DNA of 64,000 nucleotides. Origin: Fibrella forsythiae (GTDB taxonomy: Bacteria > Bacteroidota > Bacteroidia > Cytophagales > Spirosomataceae). Positions 38,144 to 47,352 of this stretch are shown here, piece after piece. A program made the translations under genes and the position numbers. The notes under the pieces were generated by a model. The model did no database searches, had not been told where the DNA came from, and worked only from the letters and a program-made list of their open reading frames with translations. The first letter of the stretch is position 1, and each line of letters starts with the position of its first letter. The stretch spans positions 496,001 through 560,000 of the forward strand of contig NZ_JAFMYW010000001.1 of assembly GCF_017353175.1 (NCBI RefSeq). Direction: 5' to 3'.

Positions 38144-38219
38144 TGGGGAATGTATAGTGTAACGCGTAGCTGGACGATGTCCATGTCTGTTCCGGGATGC
38201 TCACCCGAAATTAAGTTGC

Positions 38220-38227
38220 AAAAGTAG
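38220..38227 (-). promoter_or_regulatory. -7 box of leuS
   Basis: On the minus strand this reads TACTTTTG, an exact TAnnTTTG match about 77 nt before the leuS ATG. No -33 TTG at ideal spacing. Confidence 0.5.
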
Positions 38228-38252
38228 CCCTTCGTATGGACTTTTACGCGGT

Positions 38253-40052
38253 ATGACCACCACACTCGTTGCCAATCCTCGCTTGCGAACAACGCTGACA
38301 GCTTTCCTGCTGGGGATTGTTGTAACCGTTCTGGGCGTTGGTATCATACAGGACTTCCACGGCCCATTGCTCGACGGCGGCGATACCGACCAGTATGCTT
38401 ATACAAGTTACTACTTTGCCCGCAACCTGACGCTCTGGCCAATTCCGCTGCTCGACCTTCATAATAATCAAACCTTTTATCCATACGGCACTCACCACGT
38501 ATTTCTGCCCTGGGGATTCGAGCGCGACTATTTTTACGCCCTGCTCGACCGTTGGCCGAATGCTGAGTACAAACCGTTTCTACAACTCTATTATCTGTTC
38601 AGTTTACTCGTAGGGGCCATAGGTACGTTCCTGCTACTTCACAAACGCTTCGGTAGTACGCGGGCCTGTATCACCGGGCTGATCGTCTCATTATTCACCT
38701 TCTACAACCTCTACAAATACCCGGTTCACTACAATATGGCCGTGGTGCACTGGACGGTCTTGTGCATGCTGGCGACCTTCCTGCTGGTATATGATGCATA
38801 TCATTCTTACCCGATAAGTCTGACACGCTGGCTAGTGTGGGCCTGGTTACACCTCGCTATCCTGGGGCTCGAATTAGGCTATGTTGCGGGATATGCGCTG
38901 GCTTTTTCTACACTTTGTGCGCCATTTATCCTGTATCAGCTGTGGCACAAAAACAGGCTTGACAACACACCCAACTTAACACTGTTAACCTATTGGATAA
39001 CAACCAATTATCGAAAACACAAAGTCACAGTCATTTTGTTGATTCTGCTTTGTTTTATCACGATCTGGCTCTACGTTCCGCTGTCTGCGCAGATTAGCCT
39101 TGATGCACTCAGCTATGATTTTCCAGACGTGGGCGAGATGCGAGCCTGGTCGCATCCGTTGCGGTTGTTTATTCCCAGCCTCTCCGGCCTGGATGATTTT
39201 GCCATCAGGTACGAAACCATCTTCCATGATCCGCCTGCTGAGAGTTATGGCCAAACAAGTCCGGGCCTTTACCTCACCATTCTTGGGCTGGCAGGTTTGT
39301 GGCAACAACGGAACAAAGTGGGGCTTTGGGGGCCGGTTGCTCTCCTGCTGGTGCTCTGCCTGTTATACCATCCTGTTTCGTTTCCAACGATGAAAATCTT
39401 TCCCTGGTTTTCCTTCAATCGCCACGGTGGACGATCGAGCATGGTCTATCCAGTATTGCTCTGCATGCTGGCGTTGCCTATCCAAACGCCTAAAAAACGC
39501 CTTAGTCAGCTGGCTCTTCTGAGCATCTTTGCCTTAATGCTTGCCGAATGGTTCCACGGCTACACATTCCGGCGGTCCTATGCCACCACGAGTGCTTCTC
39601 CAGGTTTATTCACGTACCTACAGACCGTACGTGATACACCCGGAAAAGCAGTCTTCGACTGGCCGTTCTGCATTCAGGGGGCCGATGCAGTAGCAAACAG
39701 CGATGGCCTTTGCTCTTTCTATGAAGCACAGAATAGTGTCAACACCCTTCGCCGTTTTTACCACAAGGCTGTGGTTGGCCAGTATGTTGGTCGCCTGCAT
39801 CCCGATCTTGTCAGACCATTTATCCGTGATCAATGGCCACGACTTTTAGCACCTGATTATGTTTTTACGGAAGCTGACTGGGCGTTTGTTGACCATTTTT
39901 TGCGGGATAATGAGTTTGCGGGTATTAACCTGTATACCGACCTGCTCACGCCCGAACAAGCGCAGGCGTTCATTTTGCATTACGGTCCGGTAATCGCCAC
40001 GTGCAAACACCCCACGGCCGGACACCTGGCATTTTTACGACTCAGAAAGTAG
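38253..40052 (+). CDS. Polytopic membrane protein, probable GT-C-type glycosyltransferase
   Basis: A 599-residue protein with roughly ten or more hydrophobic segments in its first 440 residues and a soluble C-terminal domain. The loop after the first membrane segment holds acidic residues (HGPLLDGGDTDQYAYTS), where GT-C enzymes carry their catalytic Asp/Glu. GT-C enzymes use polyprenyl-phosphate sugars on the outer face of the inner membrane. The neighbours on the opposite strand, a polyprenyl-phosphate sugar synthase-like GT2 and a WxcM/FdtA protein, fit such a pathway, since the GT2 could make the lipid-linked donor. I do not recognise the family exactly; a glycosylation role is inference from topology and context. 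Confidence 0.6.
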   Translation: MTTTLVANPRLRTTLTAFLLGIVVTVLGVGIIQDFHGPLLDGGDTDQYAYTSYYFARNLTLWPIPLLDLHNNQTFYPYGTHHVFLPWGFERDYFYALLDRWPNAEYKPFLQLYYLFSLLVGAIGTFLLLHKRFGSTRACITGLIVSLFTFYNLYKYPVHYNMAVVHWTVLCMLATFLLVYDAYHSYPISLTRWLVWAWLHLAILGLELGYVAGYALAFSTLCAPFILYQLWHKNRLDNTPNLTLLTYWITTNYRKHKVTVILLILLCFITIWLYVPLSAQISLDALSYDFPDVGEMRAWSHPLRLFIPSLSGLDDFAIRYETIFHDPPAESYGQTSPGLYLTILGLAGLWQQRNKVGLWGPVALLLVLCLLYHPVSFPTMKIFPWFSFNRHGGRSSMVYPVLLCMLALPIQTPKKRLSQLALLSIFALMLAEWFHGYTFRRSYATTSASPGLFTYLQTVRDTPGKAVFDWPFCIQGADAVANSDGLCSFYEAQNSVNTLRRFYHKAVVGQYVGRLHPDLVRPFIRDQWPRLLAPDYVFTEADWAFVDHFLRDNEFAGINLYTDLLTPEQAQAFILHYGPVIATCKHPTAGHLAFLRLRK

Positions 40053-40054
40053 TG

Positions 40055-40822
40055 TTAGCGCTTTTGCTCCAGTTCAAGGAATAGTGAACTGCCAAACGGC
40101 GCGGATGGCAGTAAGGACTGTTCAGCGCTGACAATTCCGTACAGCATCCGGTTTACCAGCGGATGAGGCAGATACACATCTGAGCCCGGTTCCCCGGCCG
40201 ATCGCCAGCCCATTCGGAGTTGCAATGCCTGCCACTGCCGAACAAATAAAATCAAAGGAGATAACGCCAGGCTCCAGTATGTCGAGAAATTGATTTGCAA
40301 GCTCACCTCCTGAGAAAGACGCTCAAAATCTGACCGTACAAATCGCCGAAGACTACCGACAGCCAGATCGTGCTGCCCCCAAAATACCGAAAACGCGTTG
40401 TTATTGCTGATCAGAATGCCGCCAGGCTTCAGCCTGACGCGCAGCGCGGTGAGGAGAGTTCTCAGTTCCGGGTCGTTGAAATAACAGAGTACGTCATTGC
40501 AGATAATGACGTCGAATGTCGACTCTGGCATATACGATGCCAGGTCGTTTAGATCAAGTTGGTTTACAATTAACCCACGTTCCCGACAGCAGGCCACCCC
40601 TTCAGCAGAGCCATCAACCCCGGCCAGATTAGTGAATCCATGTTGGCGAAGCCGATGCAATAGTCCACCGGTACCGCAGCCAGCATCAAAGATAGCCAGG
40701 TCCTGTTGCTGGCCAAATCGTGCCTGAATACGGCGAATAACCTGCTTATGTAACTGACGATACCACCAGAGCTGCTCTTCAACGGCAAACATGCGTCGGT
40801 GTTCATCTGGCTTATCAATCAT
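40055..40822 (-). CDS. Class I SAM-dependent methyltransferase (Methyltransf_11-like)
   Basis: A 255-residue methyltransferase with motif I IFDAGCGTGGLLHRL, LAGVDGSAEGV (acidic ribose ligand), FDVIICNDVLCYF (post-I/II) and LKPGGILI (motif III region). The C-terminal part is hydrophobic around STYWSLALSPLILFV, suggesting membrane association or a lipid-linked substrate. Its ATG overlaps the end of the GT2 gene by 8 nt (40815-40822), so the two are very likely translationally coupled. Methylation of a sugar or polyprenyl-linked intermediate is the natural inference, but the sequence gives no direct proof. It converges on the GT-C-like gene with only 2 nt between the stop codons. Confidence 0.85.
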   Translation of the reverse strand: MIDKPDEHRRMFAVEEQLWWYRQLHKQVIRRIQARFGQQQDLAIFDAGCGTGGLLHRLRQHGFTNLAGVDGSAEGVACCRERGLIVNQLDLNDLASYMPESTFDVIICNDVLCYFNDPELRTLLTALRVRLKPGGILISNNNAFSVFWGQHDLAVGSLRRFVRSDFERLSQEVSLQINFSTYWSLALSPLILFVRQWQALQLRMGWRSAGEPGSDVYLPHPLVNRMLYGIVSAEQSLLPSAPFGSSLFLELEQKR

Positions 40823-41753
40823 GCGTTTTTCCTTCCAATACCCCCCAGGTACGTTTCACTACATACGGAGGCATGCCACTTTGAGTCATAGACAGTCGGC
40901 CAACATATTCGCCCAGAACACCAACAAACAGGAGTTGCAATCCCCCCAGCATTGATACGACCCAGAACGCCAATTCCCACTCGCGAACAACGAGCCAGCC
41001 TGATATTTTCCCGGCGAAGAGCACGATGCCAAACCACACGCTAAACCCCAGCAACGATGCACCGATTCCCGTCAAAACACGAAGTGGCAATACCGAATAG
41101 CCGACCAAAACTGTCAGGAACAGCGAGACGAGCTTACGAATGGTATAATTCGACCGGCCTTCCTGCCGCGAATGATGGTCTACCAATACGCTGCCCACAT
41201 TGCTGGTCACCCGAAATATCAATCCGTCGATATAGGGGTATGGCCCTTTGTAGCGGATGATTTCGTCTACAACATCGCGCCGGATCAGCTTAAAACTAGA
41301 GAGGTATAAATCATCTGGTTTGCGCAACAGGTACGTTGCCAGCACATTAGTGAGGTTACTCCCCAGATTTCGAAACCAGTGATGCTGTTTTTGCCCGTAC
41401 TGGCTGTACACGACATCATACTCATTGGTCTGCGCCTCTCGTAGAAGCGATAGGATAGCCTCTGGCGGGTTCTGAAAATCATCGTCGATGATGGCGGTGA
41501 AATGGCCGGTAGCAAAATTAAGACCGCAGAGTACAGCGTTGAATTCACCAAAATTTCGCCGAAGGCTGACGGCTTTTACATTGCTGTACCGATCGGCCAG
41601 GCGCGAGCACACCCACTCTGAACGGTCCTTACTCCCATCGTTTACCAGAATCACCTCGAACTCACGGCCTATTAAACAGGCTTCCAGCCGCTCGAGCAAC
41701 GGTGTTAATGTGCGCTCACTGTTGTAGACAGGTATGACTATGCTTAGTTCCAC
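40815..41753 (-). CDS. GT2 family glycosyltransferase (DPM1/ArnC/GtrB-like, membrane-bound)
   Basis: A 312-residue inverting glycosyltransferase. The GT-A core has SIVIPVYNSERTL, VNDGSKDRS and the metal-binding Asp triplet IIDDDFQNPP (90-92). Two transmembrane segments follow (about 230-290), the layout of bacterial dolichyl-phosphate-mannose synthase, ArnC and GtrB homologues. These transfer a sugar from a nucleotide donor to undecaprenyl phosphate on the cytoplasmic side. The product would serve a GT-C enzyme such as the neighbour at 38253. The gene lies in a tight run: cupin (20 nt upstream), this gene, then the overlapping methyltransferase. Confidence 0.9.
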   Translation of the reverse strand: MELSIVIPVYNSERTLTPLLERLEACLIGREFEVILVNDGSKDRSEWVCSRLADRYSNVKAVSLRRNFGEFNAVLCGLNFATGHFTAIIDDDFQNPPEAILSLLREAQTNEYDVVYSQYGQKQHHWFRNLGSNLTNVLATYLLRKPDDLYLSSFKLIRRDVVDEIIRYKGPYPYIDGLIFRVTSNVGSVLVDHHSRQEGRSNYTIRKLVSLFLTVLVGYSVLPLRVLTGIGASLLGFSVWFGIVLFAGKISGWLVVREWELAFWVVSMLGGLQLLFVGVLGEYVGRLSMTQSGMPPYVVKRTWGVLEGKTHD

Positions 41754-41772
41754 AACGGTAGCTGAAATGGGT

Positions 41773-42168
41773 TTATGAATTATTTACATGTGCATACCGG
41801 CTAGAGGGATATGGCTCATCAATGTAATCTGCCTGGTCGTAGGGCTCATTGGAAAGCACCAGTAATACAGCATCATCACTGAACTGATCCATCACGTGCC
41901 AGTCCTTGGGTTCAAGTACCAGGCAGGTATCCGGGCTCACTAAGGTATAATCCTCCTCTTTCTGACCGTCCTGTACATACACGTGACACTGACCAACCAG
42001 GCAAATTAATGCGTTCCATGCCTTATGATGACGGTGGCCACCACGCTGAGCATTTCCTGCACTATGAATATAGAACACGCGCTTTATATCACCCGGCAAC
42101 GTATTGTTGTATACTGTTAGATTACCTGATGTAGAGTTAAATGTGTCTAAAGTAAATATTTTTGCCAT
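41773..42168 (-). CDS. WxcM/FdtA/QdtA-family cupin (sugar 3,4-ketoisomerase-like)
   Basis: A 131-residue cupin. The family motif RGGHRHHK (about 42-49) and the C-terminal NEPYDQADYIDEPY are those of FdtA/QdtA-type dTDP-4-keto-6-deoxyhexose 3,4-ketoisomerases and of the WxcM C-terminal domain. These convert a nucleotide-linked 4-keto sugar to the 3-keto form on the way to 3-amino-deoxyhexoses. The expected aminotransferase and acyltransferase are not nearby, so it may work with enzymes encoded elsewhere. It is the first gene of a three-gene minus-strand unit with a GT2 and a methyltransferase, hinting at an unusual surface sugar. Confidence 0.85.
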   Translation of the reverse strand: MAKIFTLDTFNSTSGNLTVYNNTLPGDIKRVFYIHSAGNAQRGGHRHHKAWNALICLVGQCHVYVQDGQKEEDYTLVSPDTCLVLEPKDWHVMDQFSDDAVLLVLSNEPYDQADYIDEPYPSSRYAHVNNS

Positions 42169-42696
42169 TACCCCTCAATTATGCCTCCATTTTCATTTCA
42201 GGCTAGAAAAATACGCACTTCTCTGTTAATAGGGTTAAAAAATAGACGAAAGGTTAAATTAAGGTTAAAAGATCTAATACAGGTGATTATGAAACGGTGA
42301 CTGATACCCTTAATTAAATTACATCTGTATATACAATCATTTCCACATACTATCAGAACCGAGCAGGTTCTATAACTAGGTATTTACCCGATAGACAGCT
42401 GCTGCGAGTGAAGAACAATCTATAAATCTAGTTCAAAAAATTAATGATCATTATTAAATATACCAAATTAACGCTCCAGCCCGGCAAGGAATATGCCTGG
42501 AAATTGGGGCGGTATGATGTACTTCCGGTTGCACCATCAGTGTCTTTTCTCTCCTGATGATAAAACGGGACTAGCGAACCTGCAGCAATTCGTCGCCAGC
42601 AGGTCTGCCAATCAACTTCGTGATGATTGATTCCAGACGTGGAATGATAGTCGGGCGGTACGGGGTTATCTTTACAGATAATCCGCTCGTTTTTCC
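42169..42696. other. 528-bp region without a recognisable gene
   Basis: Divergent control region between the cupin and the AddB-like gene. It holds three copies of GGTTAAA (42233, 42252, 42263), spaced 19 and 11 bp. A weak minus-strand -7 box TATTTTTC is at 42206-42213 and a near match TATCTTTA lies before the AddB-like gene. A 91-codon minus-strand frame (42428-42703) has no recognisable protein features. Confidence 0.5.
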
Positions 42697-45678
42697 GTGA
42701 CATTTCTTCAGCAAACAGCCAACTACATTTACGCTAAACACAGCGCTACTGCTCAGCAGCCGCTCGATCATGTTTGGGTTATTTTGCCCACACGCCGGGC
42801 CGTAACGGTGTTCCAGCAGGAATTGGCCTCTCTGGCCGATCGGCCTATGCTTGCACCGCATATGGTGGCTGTAGATGACTTCATTACCGAAGCAGCAGGC
42901 GTTCAGTTGATCGATAACGTCAGCCTCTTATTTGAGCTCTATGACGTATTTCGGGAACTAGATAAAAACATCGAATTTGAACAGTTTGTCGGCTGGGCAT
43001 CGGTCTTGCTGAATGATCTTGACCGGATCGATCAGTACCGGATCGACCCAAACTACCTGTTTGAATACTTGACAGAAGCCAAGGCGATTGAACGCTGGAC
43101 ACCAGAAAACCACCAGCATACACCCGCCCTTCCCCATACACCCGCCGTCTCGAATTACTTCGGCCTCTTCAGCAACCTGAAAGCAGCCTACTACTCGCTC
43201 CGCAAACGCTTGCTGGCTGCTGGATTGGCCTATCGGGGTATGGCTTACCGCTTGCTTGCCGATGATGTGCGGCTGCGTGTGCTCGATAATCCTGCGTACG
43301 AAAAGATTTATTTCGTTGGTTTCAATGCCTTGACAGCCTCTGAAGAGCACATTATTCGGGTCTTGACCAATACGCCGAAAGCAGAACTGATCTGGGATGT
43401 TGACAGCTATTATCTCGACGATCCGGAACAGGAAGCGGGCTATTTTTTGCGGCAATACAAAAATCAGAAAGGCTTCTCCGGCTTCAAGAATCGCACCGGC
43501 CATGTGGGTCAGGGCGGCGCTGAGAGTGTAGGAATTGGCAACACATTAACCACCACCCCCAAGCAGATGCGGATGGTGGGTGTTCCAACGGCTTCGCTTC
43601 AGGCAAAAGTAGCCGGCCAGTTGGTCGATCAGTTTGATGCGGAAGATGACGCGCCTTCGATCCGAACCGTGATTGTTCTGGCCGATGAAACGCTGCTGGT
43701 TCCGGTGCTTTATTCGCTCAATGAATCGGTGAGTGACCTGAATGTAACGATGGGTCTCTCGCTGCGTAGTTCGCTGCTTTTCACCTTGATTGATACGGTC
43801 TTTGAGATGCAGCGAACCATGATGGAGTTCAGGACGACCGAGGGTGGGGCATCCAAAATACCTAAATTTCACCACCGGCAAGTCGTTAAACTGCTGAACC
43901 ACCCTTTCGTTCGGCAGTATGAAAAGCTACACGGTCTGCTGGCTCCCGATCAGGTAAACGAACTACCCCGGCCGCTACTCGACTGGATACTGAGTGAAGT
44001 AGTAACGGGCAAACGGGCCTATTTGGGTGAACACGAAATGCTTGACCTGGGCCAGGGCGACCCGCTGTTCGGTGTGCTGTTTAAACGATGGCGACCCAAT
44101 CACCCTTCTGACGCGATCAACGCCTTATTTAAGTTGATTGACCTTCTGCGCGATGTGTATCGGCACAGTCAGGATACGATCGAGATCGAGTATCTCTATC
44201 TTTTCTTCAGCCTGCTGAAACAACTCGAAACCACCCTGAACCGACAAACTGAAGCGGCCAAACTGGCAAAGAATGCGCCAGCGGTAACAGTTCGAAGCTT
44301 TCAGCAATTTTTGTACGAACTGATTCGCCAAACCACGATTCCGTTCACCAGTGAAGGCGATAGCCGCATTCAACTGATGGGCCTGCTGGAAACACGAACG
44401 CTCGATTTTGAACGGGTCATTATCTTGTCGGCCAATGAAGGAGTGTTGCCTCAATCGCGCCGTATGAATTCGCTGATTCCGTTTGATATTGCCATCGAAG
44501 TTGGTTTGCCAACGTATCGCGAGCAGGAAGCCATAACGGCTTACCATCTATACCGGTTACTGCAACGGGCTTCCGACGTTACGTTTCTGTATACTACTAC
44601 GGCCGATGCCTATGGAAACAGCAAGGGTGAACCCAGCCGGTTCCTCCGTCAGATCGAACACGAACTGGTTCAGGCAGCCAACGGAAACATACGCTTCAGC
44701 AAGCCGCTGGTTCGCGTAGCAGACGGTGCCGGCCGTACTGACACGGTGATTTTATCAGTGCCCAAAACGGATACGATCCGCGAGGCGCTGAAGACGTACC
44801 TAACCGAAAACGGGCTCTACCCTACGGCGCTGAACCACTTCGTGGCGTGTTCCATGCGGTTTTATTTTGAGCGGGTTGTTAAAATCCGGGAAGAAGAGGA
44901 AGTGGACGAGCGAATCGATAGTGCGGAGTTTGGCACCTGGCTCCACAATACGATGGAGAGCCTCGACAAGAACTACCGGATGCTCGACCTGCCCGTGACG
45001 CCCGATCTGGTCCAGCGTGTGCTGGAAGACGAGTACCGGAACCTGATGAAAGGCCGGGTTGCCGATACGGGTTATAACCTGCTTTTCTACCAGTTGGCCA
45101 AAGACCTGATGCAGGCCTTCCAGACCTATCAGAATCAGGAAACGATCGAGAAGGGAATTCGCGTACTGGCCACGGAACGTACCTTGCAAACGTACCTGCC
45201 GGTTGATATCGGAGGTGACGTGGTGCAGGTAAAAATTGGCGGTAAGATTGACAGGCTAGAACAATTGGCCGACGGCACGATCCGGATTGTCGATTATAAA
45301 TCGGGGGTGGTGAAGCTCCCCACCAAGATCGAAAATCTGGCAGAGTCGCTAACCTCGCTGGCCGACAAAGACAACAAATGGGAGAAGATCAGGCAGTTAT
45401 GGCTCTACAAATACCTCATCCTTAAGGAAAACCAGTATCCCGACAAACCGGTTGAAGCGGGTTTCTACTCGCTACGTACCTTCCAGAAAGAACCTGCTTT
45501 CCTGACCAACCGCGTTGCCTTTTCTGACGATAACAACCGCGACACATACATTACCGAAACAGAAGCCCTACTTACCCAGATGGTGCAACGCATGTTCGAT
45601 ACGACGGCCCCGTTTGCCATGACCGACAATATTGAGACGTGTAAATACTGCAACTATACCAAGATCTGCGGGCGATAA
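42697..45678 (+). CDS. AddB-like PD-(D/E)XK nuclease with Fe-S cluster motif
   Basis: A 993-residue protein resembling AddB/RecB-type recombination nucleases. The N-terminal half is an inactivated helicase-like region (WVILPTRRAVTVFQQEL at the Walker position, without GKT; later LMGLLETRTLDFERVIILSANEGVLP, SF1-like). The C-terminal nuclease has the RIVDYKSG motif (Asp866-Lys868). The cysteines expected for an AddB [4Fe-4S] cluster are all present: Cys718 (ACSMRFYF), then Cys982, Cys985 and Cys991 (CKYCNYTKIC). With an AddA partner it would process double-strand breaks for RecA. No addA gene lies next to it, and a Bacteroidota partner would have to be encoded elsewhere. Confidence 0.88.
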   Translation: MTFLQQTANYIYAKHSATAQQPLDHVWVILPTRRAVTVFQQELASLADRPMLAPHMVAVDDFITEAAGVQLIDNVSLLFELYDVFRELDKNIEFEQFVGWASVLLNDLDRIDQYRIDPNYLFEYLTEAKAIERWTPENHQHTPALPHTPAVSNYFGLFSNLKAAYYSLRKRLLAAGLAYRGMAYRLLADDVRLRVLDNPAYEKIYFVGFNALTASEEHIIRVLTNTPKAELIWDVDSYYLDDPEQEAGYFLRQYKNQKGFSGFKNRTGHVGQGGAESVGIGNTLTTTPKQMRMVGVPTASLQAKVAGQLVDQFDAEDDAPSIRTVIVLADETLLVPVLYSLNESVSDLNVTMGLSLRSSLLFTLIDTVFEMQRTMMEFRTTEGGASKIPKFHHRQVVKLLNHPFVRQYEKLHGLLAPDQVNELPRPLLDWILSEVVTGKRAYLGEHEMLDLGQGDPLFGVLFKRWRPNHPSDAINALFKLIDLLRDVYRHSQDTIEIEYLYLFFSLLKQLETTLNRQTEAAKLAKNAPAVTVRSFQQFLYELIRQTTIPFTSEGDSRIQLMGLLETRTLDFERVIILSANEGVLPQSRRMNSLIPFDIAIEVGLPTYREQEAITAYHLYRLLQRASDVTFLYTTTADAYGNSKGEPSRFLRQIEHELVQAANGNIRFSKPLVRVADGAGRTDTVILSVPKTDTIREALKTYLTENGLYPTALNHFVACSMRFYFERVVKIREEEEVDERIDSAEFGTWLHNTMESLDKNYRMLDLPVTPDLVQRVLEDEYRNLMKGRVADTGYNLLFYQLAKDLMQAFQTYQNQETIEKGIRVLATERTLQTYLPVDIGGDVVQVKIGGKIDRLEQLADGTIRIVDYKSGVVKLPTKIENLAESLTSLADKDNKWEKIRQLWLYKYLILKENQYPDKPVEAGFYSLRTFQKEPAFLTNRVAFSDDNNRDTYITETEALLTQMVQRMFDTTAPFAMTDNIETCKYCNYTKICGR

Positions 45679-45695
45679 ATCCGTTTGCTGTTTTC

Positions 45696-45768
45696 AGTCC
45701 GCTGTCTTCCGTTGCTCCGCCGTGTAACAGCAACGTACCTATGGTGGAGCAACGAAAGACAGCGGACT
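45696..45768. terminator. Long inverted repeat between AddB-like and HDAC-family genes
   Basis: Arms of 23 bp (45696-45718 and 45746-45768) pair with one mismatch. The loop contains ACGTACCT (45733-45740), and A/T runs flank the stem on both sides. The right arm overlaps the stop codon of the HDAC-family gene. Confidence 0.75.
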
Positions 45769-46684
45769 AAAAATACATGTTCGCCGCAACGCGGAAGGTG
45801 TTACAGTGGGCTTCAACAATGTCGGCTACGCGGGGCGAGTAGCCGCCGCCCATCGAAACTACGATTGGTAGACCGTGTTTCTGCGCCTGGCCAAAAACGA
45901 ACTGATCGCGCTGCCGAACGCCATTCATCGAGACCTTCAGTTTTCCCAACCGGTCGGTTTCAAGAATATCAACTCCCGCCACATAAAACAGAAAGTCGGG
46001 CTGTTGGGTAGCCAGCAACCGCGGTAGTGTGTCGGATAATAGGTTCAGGTACGTTTCGTCAGCTGTGCCGGTGGCCAGCGCAATATCCAGATCAGACTGC
46101 TCTTTTTTGAGCGGGTAGTTATCCTTACCGTGCATGCTGAACGTGAACACCCGTGGTTCGTGCTGAAACATGACCGCCGTTCCATTGCCCTGATGAACAT
46201 CGAGATCAATGACCAGGATTTTACGGGACTGGCCGGTTTCGAGCAGGTGATGGGCCGCCACGCCAACATCGTTTAGCAGGCAAAAACCCTCGCCATGATC
46301 AGGATAGGCGTGATGGGTACCTCCGGCAACATTCATGGCCACGCCATCGCGCCGGGCCAGGTACGTGCAGTCGAGTGTTCCCTGGGTAATAACCCACTCC
46401 CGTTCAATGAGGCGCGGCGACATCGGGAAACCAATTCGACGAATCATCCGGGCGTCTACCGTCTGGGTTTTCAACGCCTGAACATAGTCGGGCGTGTGAA
46501 CGCCAAGCACCCAACGATCATCGATTGGTGACGGCGCGAAGAAATTTTCGTCAGTACAGGTACCCTCGTACAACAATTGTTCATGGATCAATTCGTATTT
46601 CAGCATTGGGAAGCGGTGCGGCTCTCCCGTGGCGCTAACGGGCAGTTCGTGTTTGTACAGCGGGGCGTAGGCAATCTGGAGCAT
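45767..46684 (-). CDS. Histone deacetylase-family deacetylase (AcuC/HDAC-like)
   Basis: A 305-residue zinc-dependent deacetylase of the arginase/HDAC fold. Key segments: NVAGGTHHAYPDHGEGFCLLNDVGVAA (paired active-site His), VIDLDVHQGNGTA (Asp and His zinc ligands) and YVAGVDILETD (third zinc Asp). The C-terminal MGGGYSPR is the conserved glycine-rich end. Bacterial relatives deacetylate acetyl-CoA synthetase, polyamines or other small amines; the true substrate is unknown. Short and without extra domains. Convergent with the AddB-like gene, sharing a long stem-loop. Confidence 0.92.
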   Translation of the reverse strand: MLQIAYAPLYKHELPVSATGEPHRFPMLKYELIHEQLLYEGTCTDENFFAPSPIDDRWVLGVHTPDYVQALKTQTVDARMIRRIGFPMSPRLIEREWVITQGTLDCTYLARRDGVAMNVAGGTHHAYPDHGEGFCLLNDVGVAAHHLLETGQSRKILVIDLDVHQGNGTAVMFQHEPRVFTFSMHGKDNYPLKKEQSDLDIALATGTADETYLNLLSDTLPRLLATQQPDFLFYVAGVDILETDRLGKLKVSMNGVRQRDQFVFGQAQKHGLPIVVSMGGGYSPRVADIVEAHCNTFRVAANMYF

Positions 46685-46849
46685 AAAGGAGAAAACGGGC
46701 CATTCGATAAATACTGTAACCCGCTTACGAACTGACAGTGAACGTATAGGCAGAAACGTTAGTAGTTTAGATACCTGTTGTTGCCAGCATCAGGAAAACC
46801 AAATCTATCCGTCATAGTTTATTATGCATAAGCCAGAATTCATCAACCT

Positions 46850-47275
46850 ATGAACATCGAACTCTCTACATCGTCCGAATTGGTACCCTTTGAGCTGCTA
46901 GACGTCCTGGTACAGAACCGTCGCGACGGTGATGCGAACCGGTCGCTGCTCTCGTTGCATTTTGTTGGCAAGCGAGGCCGTCAAACCGACCGGCTGAAGA
47001 TGCCGTTGCTGACGTGGTTTGATGCGAATCGACTCCAACAGTTTACTTATCAGCTGGCACATGGCACCCGGCCGGAAAACAGCCATATGGATTTACCTGA
47101 CTCGGGGCTTCGGCTGACAGTTGGTGGAAGAAACCGTGGGTCTATTCGGGTTGAATCTCTGCCATCATCACAACGCCGGTTTGCTCCCGTAGAGATCAAT
47201 GGCACGGCAACAGGCCTGCGTGATTACGCTAAAGTATTGTATACCAGGCTTTGGGAGGCTTTTTGCCGGGGATAA
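46850..47275 (+). CDS. Hypothetical protein of 141 residues
   Basis: I do not recognise this protein. It is soluble, basic and free of membrane segments or signal, with a strand-rich first half (LLSLHFVGKRGRQTDRLKMPLL). The middle WFDANRLQQFTYQLAHG and the end LRDYAKVLYTRLWEAFC look helical. It is well separated from its neighbours and followed by a strong hairpin at 47294, so it is probably expressed from its own promoter. Codon use and base composition are like those of nearby housekeeping genes. No promoter with TAnnTTTG is visible upstream, which weakens the call a little. Confidence 0.65.
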   Translation: MNIELSTSSELVPFELLDVLVQNRRDGDANRSLLSLHFVGKRGRQTDRLKMPLLTWFDANRLQQFTYQLAHGTRPENSHMDLPDSGLRLTVGGRNRGSIRVESLPSSQRRFAPVEINGTATGLRDYAKVLYTRLWEAFCRG

Positions 47276-47293
47276 TACAGCCGGAATCCCCTG

Positions 47294-47352
47294 AAAAAAG
47301 GTGGTCGTCGTATCGGAGACTGATGTCAGCAGATACGATGACCACCTTTTTT
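47294..47352. terminator. Bidirectional terminator with long stem
   Basis: Arms of 21 bp (47294-47314 and 47332-47352) pair with one mismatch; A-run on the left and T-run on the right serve both converging genes. It overlaps the stop codon of the esterase gene. Confidence 0.88.

Noticed and set aside
42428-42703. 91-codon minus-strand frame upstream of the AddB-like gene
   Set aside because: No protein-like features or homology that I can recognise, and it lies in a divergent control region.
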